A DNA stretch of 64,000 nucleotides, taken from assembly GCA_020062665.1 (NCBI GenBank), contig JAGUVW010000021.1, forward strand, positions 1 to 64,000, written 5' to 3'. The DNA comes from Pseudomonadales bacterium (GTDB taxonomy: Bacteria; Pseudomonadota; Gammaproteobacteria; Pseudomonadales; Ketobacteraceae). Made by a program: the position numbers and the translations under genes. Shown piece by piece: positions 25,178 through 33,909 of the stretch. Position 1 is the stretch's first letter, and every line of letters begins with the position of its first letter. The notes under the pieces are model-generated. The model worked only from the letters and a program-made list of their open reading frames with translations. It was not told the origin of the DNA and made no database searches.

Positions 25178-27127
25178 CTAACGCTTCAGTCTGAACGCCA
25201 TGACAGAATCGTCCATCGTGGAGTTATACATACTGTGTCCACCCGCCGGGATCACAACATACTGTTGCCCCTCCACCTCATAAGTTACGGGCACAGCAGT
25301 CCCCGCCGCCGGCAAATTGCCTTCCCACAGCAACTTACCCGTGTGCAGATCAAACGCCTTGAGTGTGTCATCAAGCGAATACCCGATGAAAACCAACCCA
25401 CCAGCGGTAACCAGAGGCCCACCGGCACCAGGCATCCCCAGATCCCACGGCATGGGAAATGGCGACATTTTGTCAACGCTGCCCAATGACACTTCCCAGG
25501 CGATTTTCTGGGTAGCAAGATTCACGGCTGTCAACGCAGCCCAAGGTGGCTTCGAACAGGGAGCGCCAAATATGGAAAGCAGCCCCTGCACTTTGGGAAC
25601 ATAAGGGGATCCGGCGACGGGAAATATCATTTCTGAAGTCGCTTCGATGGCTTGCCCTTCCTTGAGCACTGCTTTCTCGCGCGGCACCAACGTGACGATG
25701 GTGGGTATGCGATTGGAAGGCACGATCATCAGATTGCTTTCCGGATCATATCCGCCGCCGCCCCAATTGGGACCTCCACCCACAGAAGGAGAAAAAATTG
25801 TTCCCTGCTCGCTGGCTGGTGTATAGATCGGACCGTAATTCAGACTCTCCACTTTTTTTCTACACAACCACTCATCCAGCGGTGTAAATCCCCAAACGTC
25901 ATCAGGCGAAAAGCCCAACGGCATCACGGCCGGCATGCCAACCGGAAATGGCTGTGTCGGTGAAAGCACTTCGCCTTCAACTCTTCCTTGTTGTGGAACC
26001 TGGCGTTCTTCGATGGGAACCAGAGGCTCGCCCGTTTCCCGATTGAACACAAAGATCAAACCCATCTTGGTATTCTGAACCAGTGCTGGAACCATCTTTC
26101 CGTTGTGAGGGAAATCGAGCAGCAAAGGATCTGACGGTGTGTCGTAGTCGAACACATTGTGGTGCACGAACTGGAAATGCCAGGCGACTTCGCCGGTTTT
26201 ACCTCTGAGTGCCACAACGGACGATGTATAGTGATTGTCTCCGACACGGCCGGCGCCATAAAAATCGCTGGATGCGCTCGAGGTTGGCAGATAAACCAGA
26301 TCCAGTTTCTGATCCACCGACATGCCCGCCCAGACATTACCGGCACCGAAGCCCTCGGTGCCGTTGGCCCAACTCTTGGCAGCAGGGTCGGCAGGATTGC
26401 GAGGCAGTGGATCAAACTCCCAAAGCTGTTGGCCAGTACGTGCATCAAACGCCAGAATACGTCCGCTGGGTGCCTCTACACGCTGGTTGTCTGCAACTGT
26501 CGATCCGACTACCACCACATCATTCACAATGGCAGGGCGGGAATTGGCAAGCACTTCCCCCGTGAAGATCTCAGGCTTGCTGATGGGCATTCTGACCTGC
26601 CCCTGATCGCCAAATTCGGTGCACGGCTTGCCTGACCTGGCATCAAGCGCAATGAGCCGATAATCGGCAGTCCCAAGGAAAATTCGGGTCTTGCAGAACT
26701 TGTCATCAGCCGCTTGTGTGTCAATCCAGTTGGCGATACCGCGACATTTTTTCATTCCGGTTTCGGGATCTTTTGGATCAAAGACCCAGCGCTCCTGACC
26801 TGTCTTCGGATCAAGCGCAATGACACGACGGTTGGTGCTGCACACCACCAGATTGCCTTCGATGAGACTGGGTTGATCCTGAAACGAAGTGAGCGAGCCA
26901 GGCTTGGGGTGAGCGCCATCACCGGTGTGATATTCCCAGGCCACTTCCAGACTGGCCACGTTATCTTTGGTGATCTGTTTCAGTGGCGAATACTTGGTTC
27001 CGAGCTGGAGCTGATCCACCACAGATTCTGATGCTACAGTTCCCAATGGCAGCGCTAATGCCACAACAAAACAAACACTCCGGCCAACCGCTCGCAAGAA
27101 GGAGGCCAGCGAAAATTCAATATTCAT
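25178..27127 (-). CDS. Periplasmic PQQ-dependent dehydrogenase (glucose/quinate dehydrogenase-like)
   Basis: 649 residues with a signal peptide (SVCFVVALALPLGTVAS). The beta-propeller is shown by repeated tryptophan-docking motifs: ALDPKTGQERWVFDP, AFDARTGQQLWEFDP, ALRGKTGEVAWHF and AFDLHTGKLLWEG. The FDYDTPSDP segment is typical of the mGDH/quinate-dehydrogenase group. Unlike classic membrane mGDH it lacks the N-terminal five-helix anchor, and no cytochrome domain is fused. It would oxidise an alcohol or aldol outside the cytoplasm and pass electrons to quinone or a cytochrome c not seen here. Its promoter carries the same palindrome as the P450 downstream, so the two should be co-induced. 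Confidence 0.9.
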   Translation of the reverse strand: MNIEFSLASFLRAVGRSVCFVVALALPLGTVASESVVDQLQLGTKYSPLKQITKDNVASLEVAWEYHTGDGAHPKPGSLTSFQDQPSLIEGNLVVCSTNRRVIALDPKTGQERWVFDPKDPETGMKKCRGIANWIDTQAADDKFCKTRIFLGTADYRLIALDARSGKPCTEFGDQGQVRMPISKPEIFTGEVLANSRPAIVNDVVVVGSTVADNQRVEAPSGRILAFDARTGQQLWEFDPLPRNPADPAAKSWANGTEGFGAGNVWAGMSVDQKLDLVYLPTSSASSDFYGAGRVGDNHYTSSVVALRGKTGEVAWHFQFVHHNVFDYDTPSDPLLLDFPHNGKMVPALVQNTKMGLIFVFNRETGEPLVPIEERQVPQQGRVEGEVLSPTQPFPVGMPAVMPLGFSPDDVWGFTPLDEWLCRKKVESLNYGPIYTPASEQGTIFSPSVGGGPNWGGGGYDPESNLMIVPSNRIPTIVTLVPREKAVLKEGQAIEATSEMIFPVAGSPYVPKVQGLLSIFGAPCSKPPWAALTAVNLATQKIAWEVSLGSVDKMSPFPMPWDLGMPGAGGPLVTAGGLVFIGYSLDDTLKAFDLHTGKLLWEGNLPAAGTAVPVTYEVEGQQYVVIPAGGHSMYNSTMDDSVMAFRLKR

Positions 27128-27157
27128 AGTTAATATCCTGACAGCAGCACACTATCC

Positions 27158-27201
27158 TTATTTGGCGTCATGATGGTGACACCAAATAAAAAGAACGTCA
27201 A
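27158..27201 (-). promoter_or_regulatory. Palindromic operator in the PQQ-dehydrogenase promoter
   Basis: TTATTTGGCGTCA (27158-27170), TGATGG, TGACACCAAATAA (27177-27189): 13-bp arms with one mismatch. On the - strand a TTGACG -35 (27196-27201) and CACCAT -10 are spaced 17 bp with the operator over them. Core and layout match the element at 25057-25103. Confidence 0.83.
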
Positions 27202-27231
27202 ATAAAGCGAAAATCCAACCGCGACGTGCAG

Positions 27232-28668
27232 CTATGGGGAGGCCTGCTCGGGTGCATAGCCCAAGATACCCTTGATCTCCAGGAAATCGTGGAAACCGTA
27301 TTCGCCCCACTCACGACCATTGCCACTCTTTTTGTAACCGCCAAAGGGACAATTGAAATCAAATCCGTCGTTGATGGACACCCACCCCGCACGAATCCGG
27401 CGCGCAACAGCTCTCGCTTTGTCGAGATCCGCACCCATCACGTAACCCGCCAATCCGTACTCTGTATCGTTCGCGATGTCGATGGCGTGCTCCAGGTTGT
27501 CATAACCGATCAAGCAGACGACCGGCCCAAAGATTTCTTCCCTGGCGATCGTCATGCCGTTGTCGACATTGGCAAACACCGTGGGTTTTACAAAATAACC
27601 TTTGCTCAACCCATCGGGGCGGCCAACGCCCCCAACAACCAGCGTAGCGCCTTCATCAATGCCTTTCTGAATCAGGCCCTGGATTTTTTCAAACTGAACT
27701 TTTGACGCAACCGGCCCCATGATCACACCCGTGGTGGGGTCGCCCACTGTAACCTGCGACGCTGCATCGCGAGCAATGCCAGTGGCTTCCTCCATTCTGT
27801 TGTGTGGAATCAGAACACGTGATCCTGCGCTGCAGGTTTGACCGGAATTGCCCATCATGCTGGCAACACTGCTGGCGACATTCCTCGCGAACATCGCATC
27901 GTCGAGGATGATATTGGGACTTTTGCCGCCCAGCTCCTGAGTGACACGCTTGACTGTCGGTGCGGCATTGCGCGCAATCTCGACACCCGCTCGCGTCGAG
28001 CCGGTAAAGGAAATAATGTCCACATCCGGATGACAGGACAACGCAGTCCCGACACCGGGGCCGTCGCCCTGAACAAGATTGAACACGCCAGCGGGAACAC
28101 CTGCTGCATGCATGATCTCGGCAAAAATCTGTGCGGTGAACGGCGCAATTTCCGAAGGTTTCAGAATCATGGTGCAGCCCGTTGCCAAAGCGGGGAAAAC
28201 CTTGACAGCGATCTGGTTCAGAGGCCAGTTCCAGGGCGTGATGAGTCCGCACACACCTATGGGTTCTTTCACCACCAGCGTTGCACCGCGCTGCTCCTCG
28301 AACCGGAAGCTCTTCAATACTTCAATAGCCGTCGTCAGATGTCCTGCGCCAAGTCCCACCTGGAAGCCATTCGCCAAGTGACTTGGCGCCCCCATCTCCT
28401 CGGTGAGCGCTGCTGCCAGATCGGCTGCCCGCTTCTGGTACTCAGAGAGGATGTTCTGTAGAACTTCGATCCGAAACGAGGTGGTGGTCAGCGACCAACT
28501 TGCAAAAGTCTTGCGGGCAGCCTTGACAGCCTTGTCCACGTCCGCCGCGGATCCAATCGCGATTCTTCCGCAGACCTTTTCAGTCGCCGGATTTTCCACA
28601 TCCAGCGATTTGAACATCGCTGGATCGACCCACTGGCCATCAATATAAAACTGAAAGTTCTCGCGCAT
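27232..28668 (-). CDS. NAD(P)-dependent aldehyde dehydrogenase
   Basis: 478 residues from ATG 28668 (G-rich Shine-Dalgarno before it; the frame opens at 28728). All ALDH hallmarks are present: the PWNWP motif at 145-149, FTGST near 221, the general base E245 in QELGGKS, and nucleophile C279 in NSGQTCSAG. It converts an aldehyde to an acid with NAD(P). The position between the Rieske oxygenase (28777) and the PQQ dehydrogenase (27127) suggests it oxidises the aldehyde formed from a P450- or PQQ-derived alcohol. The 104-bp gap to the PQQ gene contains that gene's own promoter. Confidence 0.93.
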   Translation of the reverse strand: MRENFQFYIDGQWVDPAMFKSLDVENPATEKVCGRIAIGSAADVDKAVKAARKTFASWSLTTTSFRIEVLQNILSEYQKRAADLAAALTEEMGAPSHLANGFQVGLGAGHLTTAIEVLKSFRFEEQRGATLVVKEPIGVCGLITPWNWPLNQIAVKVFPALATGCTMILKPSEIAPFTAQIFAEIMHAAGVPAGVFNLVQGDGPGVGTALSCHPDVDIISFTGSTRAGVEIARNAAPTVKRVTQELGGKSPNIILDDAMFARNVASSVASMMGNSGQTCSAGSRVLIPHNRMEEATGIARDAASQVTVGDPTTGVIMGPVASKVQFEKIQGLIQKGIDEGATLVVGGVGRPDGLSKGYFVKPTVFANVDNGMTIAREEIFGPVVCLIGYDNLEHAIDIANDTEYGLAGYVMGADLDKARAVARRIRAGWVSINDGFDFNCPFGGYKKSGNGREWGEYGFHDFLEIKGILGYAPEQASP

Positions 28669-28703
28669 GGTGCGCCCCCGAGTGTGAATTTGATGCCACC
28701 CAT

Positions 28704-28719
28704 TGTCTGCGTGCAGACA
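28704..28719 (-). promoter_or_regulatory. Short perfect palindrome upstream of the aldehyde dehydrogenase
   Basis: TGTCTGC-GT-GCAGACA (28704-28719), 36 bp upstream of the ALDH start. It may be an operator. No -35/-10 pair was clear. Just beside it, at 28688-28699, AATTTGATGCCA resembles one arm of the 25057 palindrome with two differences. Confidence 0.4.
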
Positions 28720-28776
28720 TGCATCCATTGATCGCCAATGCGCACGGACAGATGACGGAGCGTTGAAAAAAAATCT

Positions 28777-30168
28777 CTACTTGTCGATCAATTGTGGCGA
28801 TCCCCGCCCCATATAGCGAGCCAGATTGCGATGGAAGTTTGTGATCTTTTGCTCCTGATGCGGATTGGGCAAAGGGCCACGGAAACCACGATTACGCATG
28901 CCTTTCTGCACTGCAGCCATGTTGGTGAAATCCTGCGCTAGCACTTTGCGCCACTTTTCTTCTGTAGGCTCCGCATACACCCACTGGGTCTTCGGTTCCT
29001 CTCCTTCGGGAAAGCGCTCCAGTGCGTAGGATTCATAGATACATTTATTGGGATCGTTGCCATAGGGACGGGTGCGATAACACAAGGCAAAGGTCAATCC
29101 CGGGATAAAGGACATATTTGGAAATATGTGCCACGCCAACCCGGCCTTTGCCAGTTTGTCTGGATCGATTGTCGGCCAAATGATGCCGCGCGCAGCATCA
29201 TCACGCTTGGCTGACGCATACCAATGCTCATGGACATCATGCGCCGACGTTCCTTCTGGAAGCTCATCTACAAGGCGTTTCGCTGCGTTAACGAGCGTCG
29301 GCGTGGTGCTGGCCCCGATGGTTTCCCAAAACTCTTCCTGCATCTGCGCAATCATCTTGCGTGCATCCGGCCCCTTTCCTGCGCGCGTGACCGTGGTGGT
29401 CGCCGCCGAGGTTTCGTCCGGGTTCTTGGAATCAAAACCGTCATTACCATGCAAGCCTTGAGCTTTGCTCCACGCATAGAAATCGCCATAAACGCACAGC
29501 TGCGGGTGGGTGCCTTCCACATGGTAGGGCTCCATGAATGCTTCCAGCGCCGTCTTCCAGTTGCAGTCGAACACAACCCATTGGCGCCAGCGGAAGCGCA
29601 TCTTTTCGAATTCAAACTGGCTCAACAGATCTGCGGCAGGTTCAAGATATTCGAGCAAGGGTTCGCAATCGGGATTCATGTTGATCCAGATCCAGCCGCC
29701 CCAGGTATCCACCTTGATCTCGTTGAGTTTCGTGCGCTCCTCACAGAGCGCTCCCTTCCAGTCATCCTGGTCAAGGATGCGTGTGCACTTCCCGTCCAGG
29801 CTGTAAGTCCAACCATGGTAGCCGCAGACAAAACGCTGCTTCTTGCCACACACGCTATGCGTGCCCTTGGGAACGTCCACCAGCTGCCGTCCGCGATGTG
29901 AACAGACGTTATAGAAGGCCTTGATGGTGTCCGGAGCAGTCCGCACAATCACGATGGAATCATCCATAATGTCGTAGGTGATGTAATCTCCGACATCAGG
30001 AATTTCTTCCACACGCCCGGCATGCTGCCACACTTGCGACCAAAGCTTGTCTGCTTCCTCCTTCGCATATTCCGGACAGGTAAATGCGTCCACCGGATAC
30101 GTCAGCGGTTCGGAAAGGTCTTCCACGGAAATCAATTTCTCTGGGTCTAGTTCGGCTTTATTGTTCAT
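28777..30168 (-). CDS. Rieske non-heme iron oxygenase, alpha subunit
   Basis: 463 residues from ATG 30168 (GGAG 6-9 bases upstream). The Rieske cluster ligands are C89, H91, C115 and H118 (CSHRGRQL ... CGYHGWTYSLDG). The mononuclear iron ligands include H216 and H221 in FMEPYHVEGTH. It hydroxylates or demethylates a ring or side chain. No beta subunit, ferredoxin or dedicated reductase gene is adjacent, so it is probably an alpha-only (homotrimer) type using shared electron carriers. Its start lies 11 bp inside the end of the Baeyer-Villiger gene, which implies translational coupling and a joint step. Confidence 0.9.
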   Translation of the reverse strand: MNNKAELDPEKLISVEDLSEPLTYPVDAFTCPEYAKEEADKLWSQVWQHAGRVEEIPDVGDYITYDIMDDSIVIVRTAPDTIKAFYNVCSHRGRQLVDVPKGTHSVCGKKQRFVCGYHGWTYSLDGKCTRILDQDDWKGALCEERTKLNEIKVDTWGGWIWINMNPDCEPLLEYLEPAADLLSQFEFEKMRFRWRQWVVFDCNWKTALEAFMEPYHVEGTHPQLCVYGDFYAWSKAQGLHGNDGFDSKNPDETSAATTTVTRAGKGPDARKMIAQMQEEFWETIGASTTPTLVNAAKRLVDELPEGTSAHDVHEHWYASAKRDDAARGIIWPTIDPDKLAKAGLAWHIFPNMSFIPGLTFALCYRTRPYGNDPNKCIYESYALERFPEGEEPKTQWVYAEPTEEKWRKVLAQDFTNMAAVQKGMRNRGFRGPLPNPHQEQKITNFHRNLARYMGRGSPQLIDK

Positions 30169-32029
30169 AGAATTCTCCATCCTTGCGTTTTTCCAAACCT
30201 TCCAGATCACCTTTATCCCGCCAGTCTTGCATCAACTGCTGAAATGCACCCCAACCAGGGCCATAGGATTCACCCAAATACCAGCGCAACTTCTCCTGGC
30301 CCTTGTCATCAAACTGGGCTTCGCCTTCATTGTTGAAATAGCTGGGCGTACATTCACGCTGGAACTGCGAGATGTCGATTGCCGTTTCACGAATGTGCCT
30401 GACCCAATTATCCTGGGCTTCCTGACTTGGCTCTACCGTTGTGATTCTGCGAGACAACGCTTCCTTGATGATGTAGGCGACGTGCTGCCCCTGCCGATTG
30501 AATGTCTCCGTGGTCGTTGCATTGAATCCACCTTGATAGAATCCAATGTAAAACTGGTTGGGAAAACCCCGACTCATCATGCCATGCAGCGTCTTGTAAC
30601 CATCTGCCCAATGCTTGTAGATTGAAAGCCCATTGCGGCCTTCGATCACATCGATACCCCAGCGACGATCCAGATCACTGGTCACCTCGAATCCACTGGC
30701 AAATATCATGCAGTCGATTTCATATTCCTGGCCATCCGCAACAAAACCTTTCTCGGTCATGGCTTCGACGCCTCGGGTAGACGACACATCGATTAATTTG
30801 ACGTTAGGGCGATTGAAGGTGGAATAGAAATCGTCATTGGAGCAAGGTCGCTTGCATAGAAAGCGATACCAGGGCTTGAGGTTGGCAGCGGTATCCTTGT
30901 CCTTAACAATACTGTCAACTCGCTGGCGAAGCCGCTCCATCACCCGATAGTCCATGACCTCCCGGCGAGCCATGAACTCCTCCGCCGTTGTGGGCCAGCC
31001 TTCCTGCGAAAACTCAGCCAGAAGGTTACGATTGATCTCGGTCCAGATATCGCAAATCAGATCCGGATCGCCAGGCGCTAAGGTATCGATGGTGGCTTTC
31101 TGGAAATTTTCCTGCCGTTCTTTTTGCCATCCTGGCTTGAGCGTTTTAACCCATGCTGGATCGGTCGGAATGTTCTTGCGCTCATCGACGGTTGAAGGTG
31201 TGCGCTGCAGTACATAGAGTTGCTTGGCAAAACGACCGAGATATGGAACAGCCTGTATGGCTGTGGCGCCAGTACCGATAATGGCAACACGTTTGTCTGC
31301 CAGCTTGTCGAGCACGGGATTTCTGTAGCTGCCGCCAGTGAACTCGTAGTCCCAACGCGCAGTATGAAACATCTTGCCTTTGAAATCGTGAATCCCGGGA
31401 ATGGCGGGCAACTTGGGAATATTCAGAAGTCCATTGGCCAACACAACAAAGCGGGCACGAATATCGTCACCGCGATTGGTACTAACACGCCAGCGTTGAA
31501 TGGATTCGTCCCAGGTCAGCCGGGAAACCAGTGTATGGAAAAGAGCCTTTTCGTAAAGTCCGAAACGGTCGGCGATACTGCGAATGTAATCGTAAATTTC
31601 ATAGCCATCAGAAAACTTCTTGGATGGCATAAAGCCCATCTCTTCCAACATGGGAAGATAACAGTAAGCATCATTGTCACATTGAACACCAGGATAACGA
31701 TTCCAATACCAGACGCCGCCAAAATCGCCCGCATGATCAATATTTCGGAAACTGTTGATCCCGGACTTTTTCAGATGAACTCCTGCCAGCAAGCCGGACC
31801 ATCCACTACCAAGCACAACGACATCAATGTCTTCGTTGAGGGAGTCGCGAGCCTGCACAGGCATATGCGGATCAACTTCATAGGACTCCGAGAATTCATC
31901 CATCGGCCGCACATACTGCTTTTGGCCTTCCTTGCGAACACGAATTTCTCGCTGCTGCCGATATTTTTCTCTCAACGCCGGTATATCTAGATTCGCTGCC
32001 GGTGGCACGTTGGTCACTTTGCACGTCAT
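30158..32029 (-). CDS. Baeyer-Villiger monooxygenase (flavin-dependent)
   Basis: 623 residues from ATG 32029 (AGAGA site; the frame opens at 32053). The FAD fold is GSGWSGL (74-80), the NADPH fold is GTGATAIQ (252-259), and the diagnostic Baeyer-Villiger fingerprint FxGxxxHxxxW[PD] is FKGKMFHTARWD (216-227). The length and N-terminal extension (about 65 residues before the FAD fold) fit the long BVMO types acting on bulky ketones. It inserts oxygen next to a carbonyl to make an ester or lactone. Its upstream region holds the 38-bp box shared with the CoA ligase at 36831, so IclR control is likely. Confidence 0.93.
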   Translation of the reverse strand: MTCKVTNVPPAANLDIPALREKYRQQREIRVRKEGQKQYVRPMDEFSESYEVDPHMPVQARDSLNEDIDVVVLGSGWSGLLAGVHLKKSGINSFRNIDHAGDFGGVWYWNRYPGVQCDNDAYCYLPMLEEMGFMPSKKFSDGYEIYDYIRSIADRFGLYEKALFHTLVSRLTWDESIQRWRVSTNRGDDIRARFVVLANGLLNIPKLPAIPGIHDFKGKMFHTARWDYEFTGGSYRNPVLDKLADKRVAIIGTGATAIQAVPYLGRFAKQLYVLQRTPSTVDERKNIPTDPAWVKTLKPGWQKERQENFQKATIDTLAPGDPDLICDIWTEINRNLLAEFSQEGWPTTAEEFMARREVMDYRVMERLRQRVDSIVKDKDTAANLKPWYRFLCKRPCSNDDFYSTFNRPNVKLIDVSSTRGVEAMTEKGFVADGQEYEIDCMIFASGFEVTSDLDRRWGIDVIEGRNGLSIYKHWADGYKTLHGMMSRGFPNQFYIGFYQGGFNATTTETFNRQGQHVAYIIKEALSRRITTVEPSQEAQDNWVRHIRETAIDISQFQRECTPSYFNNEGEAQFDDKGQEKLRWYLGESYGPGWGAFQQLMQDWRDKGDLEGLEKRKDGEFYEQ

Positions 32030-32101
32030 ATCGCGTTCTCTTATTTTTGGCATTGATCCAACAGCTCACAGAGCTTTTCAAACATTGCCATGGTTGAAAG
32101 A

Positions 32102-32139
32102 TGCTGTAAATACAGATCCACGTTTTATATATCGAACAC
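32102..32139 (-). promoter_or_regulatory. 38-bp conserved box upstream of the Baeyer-Villiger gene
   Basis: TGCTGTAAATACAGA starts the box and ATATATCGAACAC ends it. Aligned without gaps to 38542-38579, about 30 of 38 positions match; only the middle six and two single positions differ. The second copy lies beside iclR (38660). It is best read as a binding site for that regulator together with promoter elements. Confidence 0.7.
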
Positions 32140-32172
32140 CGAATGCGATATTTTTCGCACTGCATTTCACTG

Positions 32173-32913
32173 TCACGGCATCACCCTGCCGCCGTTCACG
32201 CCCAGCGTGAGACCGGTGATATATCCAGCCTGTTCTGACGCCAAGAATGCGCATGCACTTGCGATATCTTCAGGCGTACCGGCACGTTTCATCGGCGAAA
32301 CCTGGATCTGCTTTTCAATATCGACTGGCGACTGGCGCAGCATCGGCGTGTCGATAAATCCAGGAGGAATGTTGTTAACAGTGATCCCCTTCGCCGCCAG
32401 CTCCAATCCCAGGGATTTCGTAAACGCAATAACACCGCCTTTCGAAGCGGAGTAATGACACATCATCGGTGCGCCGGTTTGCGCGGATGACGACGAAATA
32501 TTGATGATTCTGCCCCACCCGGCGTTCAGCATGTCGGGGATGATTTCTTGACAGCACAGCATCGGCCCTTTGATATTGATGGCCATGATGCGGTCAATCA
32601 TTTCTTCAGATATGTCCATGAAAGGGGTGAATGATGATATGCCGGCATTGTTCACCAGAATTGAAATGGCACCCAACGACTGCCGTGTCATTGCTGCGCT
32701 ACGAGCAATCTCGATCTTTGCAGAGGCGTCCCCAGCACAAGCGATAGCACGCCCACCCGAATTGACGATCATCTCAACGGTCTGTTCCGCGCTGACACTA
32801 TTCAGATCCCAAACCGATACTGCGGCGCCATCCTTTGCGAGCTGCACGCTGATTGCGCGTCCGATTCCACTTCCGCCACCGGTAACAACGGCAACCTTCC
32901 CCTTCAGTGACAT
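32173..32913 (-). CDS. SDR-family dehydrogenase (FabG-like)
   Basis: 246 residues, standard for classical SDRs. TGGGSGIGRA (11-20), NNAG (88-91), S140-S142, Y154 and K158 (YSASK) are present. GGGAG lies nine bases before the ATG. The C-terminus ends VNGGRVMP, a slight variant of VDGG. It lies upstream of the Baeyer-Villiger gene in the same direction, so it may make the ketone that enzyme uses. A TetR-type operator lies at 32961-32982. Confidence 0.9.
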   Translation of the reverse strand: MSLKGKVAVVTGGGSGIGRAISVQLAKDGAAVSVWDLNSVSAEQTVEMIVNSGGRAIACAGDASAKIEIARSAAMTRQSLGAISILVNNAGISSFTPFMDISEEMIDRIMAINIKGPMLCCQEIIPDMLNAGWGRIINISSSSAQTGAPMMCHYSASKGGVIAFTKSLGLELAAKGITVNNIPPGFIDTPMLRQSPVDIEKQIQVSPMKRAGTPEDIASACAFLASEQAGYITGLTLGVNGGRVMP

Positions 32914-32960
32914 GAATAATTTCTCCCGCTGGGCTGATTATATCTTTGCATTATTTGAAT

Positions 32961-32982
32961 AATAATACCGACCAGTATTTTT
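32961..32982 (-). promoter_or_regulatory. TetR-type operator candidate between tetR and SDR
   Basis: AATAC-CGACCA-GTATT (32964-32979) with outer A/T pairs, centred on ACCGACCAGT. It lies in the 205-bp gap between the SDR start (32913) and the end of the TetR gene (33119). The neighbouring TetR is the most likely ligand. Confidence 0.5.
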
Positions 32983-33118
32983 ATTTGTCAAGCTGCGGAA
33001 GACATGCAAATGCACAAGACTCCCGCTCTTCCAACAAGAGCAGGAGACGTGTGACTGCGCAGAAAATTCATGTATCAGGGAGGGGATTACTGCTTGATTC
33101 TCAGGACTATTTCAGATG

Positions 33119-33772
33119 TTACCAATCCTGGCGGGACGACAGCAAAGTACGCACGGCGCGATCCACCCAGCGCTTGCGCTGCGCGTCTGACACACTCCTT
33201 TTTGACAACATAACGTTGATATACCATCCGCGAATCATGTGAATGAACACCTCCGCCACTGCATCAGGATCCTTGCAGGGTATTTTCTCGGCCACGGCAC
33301 ATTTGCGAATGAAATCGGCAATACGGTTGATACCGATCTCCGTTCTTTCCGCCGCCGCGACACCCAGTTCCGGGAAGCGATGAATCTCACTGTAAATGAG
33401 GTGATTCACCGCAAGCTCGTCATTGTGCAGACTGAGCTCCAGCGTCCGGTTGGCATACGCTTTCAACCCTCGCTCCAGGTTGGGCGTGTCTGTTTCCATA
33501 CTCAGGGAAGCCCACGGAGAATAGCGCTCAATTTGCCTCTTCAGAATGGCGCGAAACAGTTGCTCCTTGGATGGATAGCGCGAATACAGGGTGGTTTTTG
33601 ACATGCCGGCGGTTTTTACGATATTGGACACCGATGCCGCGCCATATCCTTGGTCCTGGAATTCCTGCAACGCCACTGTCAGCAATTTGTCTTCGATATC
33701 GGCGACGTCTTCCGGCCTTGGTCGTCCCCTTGGTCGCCCGGACTTGGCCTTTACGGATTTTCTGGCTGCCAT
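33119..33772 (-). CDS. TetR/AcrR-family transcriptional regulator
   Basis: 217 residues. A basic N-terminus (KSGRPRGRPRPE) precedes the helix-turn-helix GYGAASVSNIVKTAGMSK then TTLYSRYPSKEQLF, a textbook TetR head. The C-terminal half is the variable ligand domain. It is in the middle of the leftward catabolic block, between a CoA ligase and an SDR, so it probably senses a pathway intermediate. Candidate sites are the operator at 32961 and the long palindromes at 25057 and 27158; the sequence alone cannot say which. Confidence 0.88.
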   Translation of the reverse strand: MAARKSVKAKSGRPRGRPRPEDVADIEDKLLTVALQEFQDQGYGAASVSNIVKTAGMSKTTLYSRYPSKEQLFRAILKRQIERYSPWASLSMETDTPNLERGLKAYANRTLELSLHNDELAVNHLIYSEIHRFPELGVAAAERTEIGINRIADFIRKCAVAEKIPCKDPDAVAEVFIHMIRGWYINVMLSKRSVSDAQRKRWVDRAVRTLLSSRQDW

Positions 33773-33909
33773 TGATTTGATACTGGATCTGTATGATGTC
33801 TATGGGATTTTATCATTTGCATTGCGCCAATGATGGAGCGTAACAGTATCAGATTTCGCCTGATCTGCCTATTTCCTTCACTACTGCGACTTCGCAAACC
33901 CCATTTACT

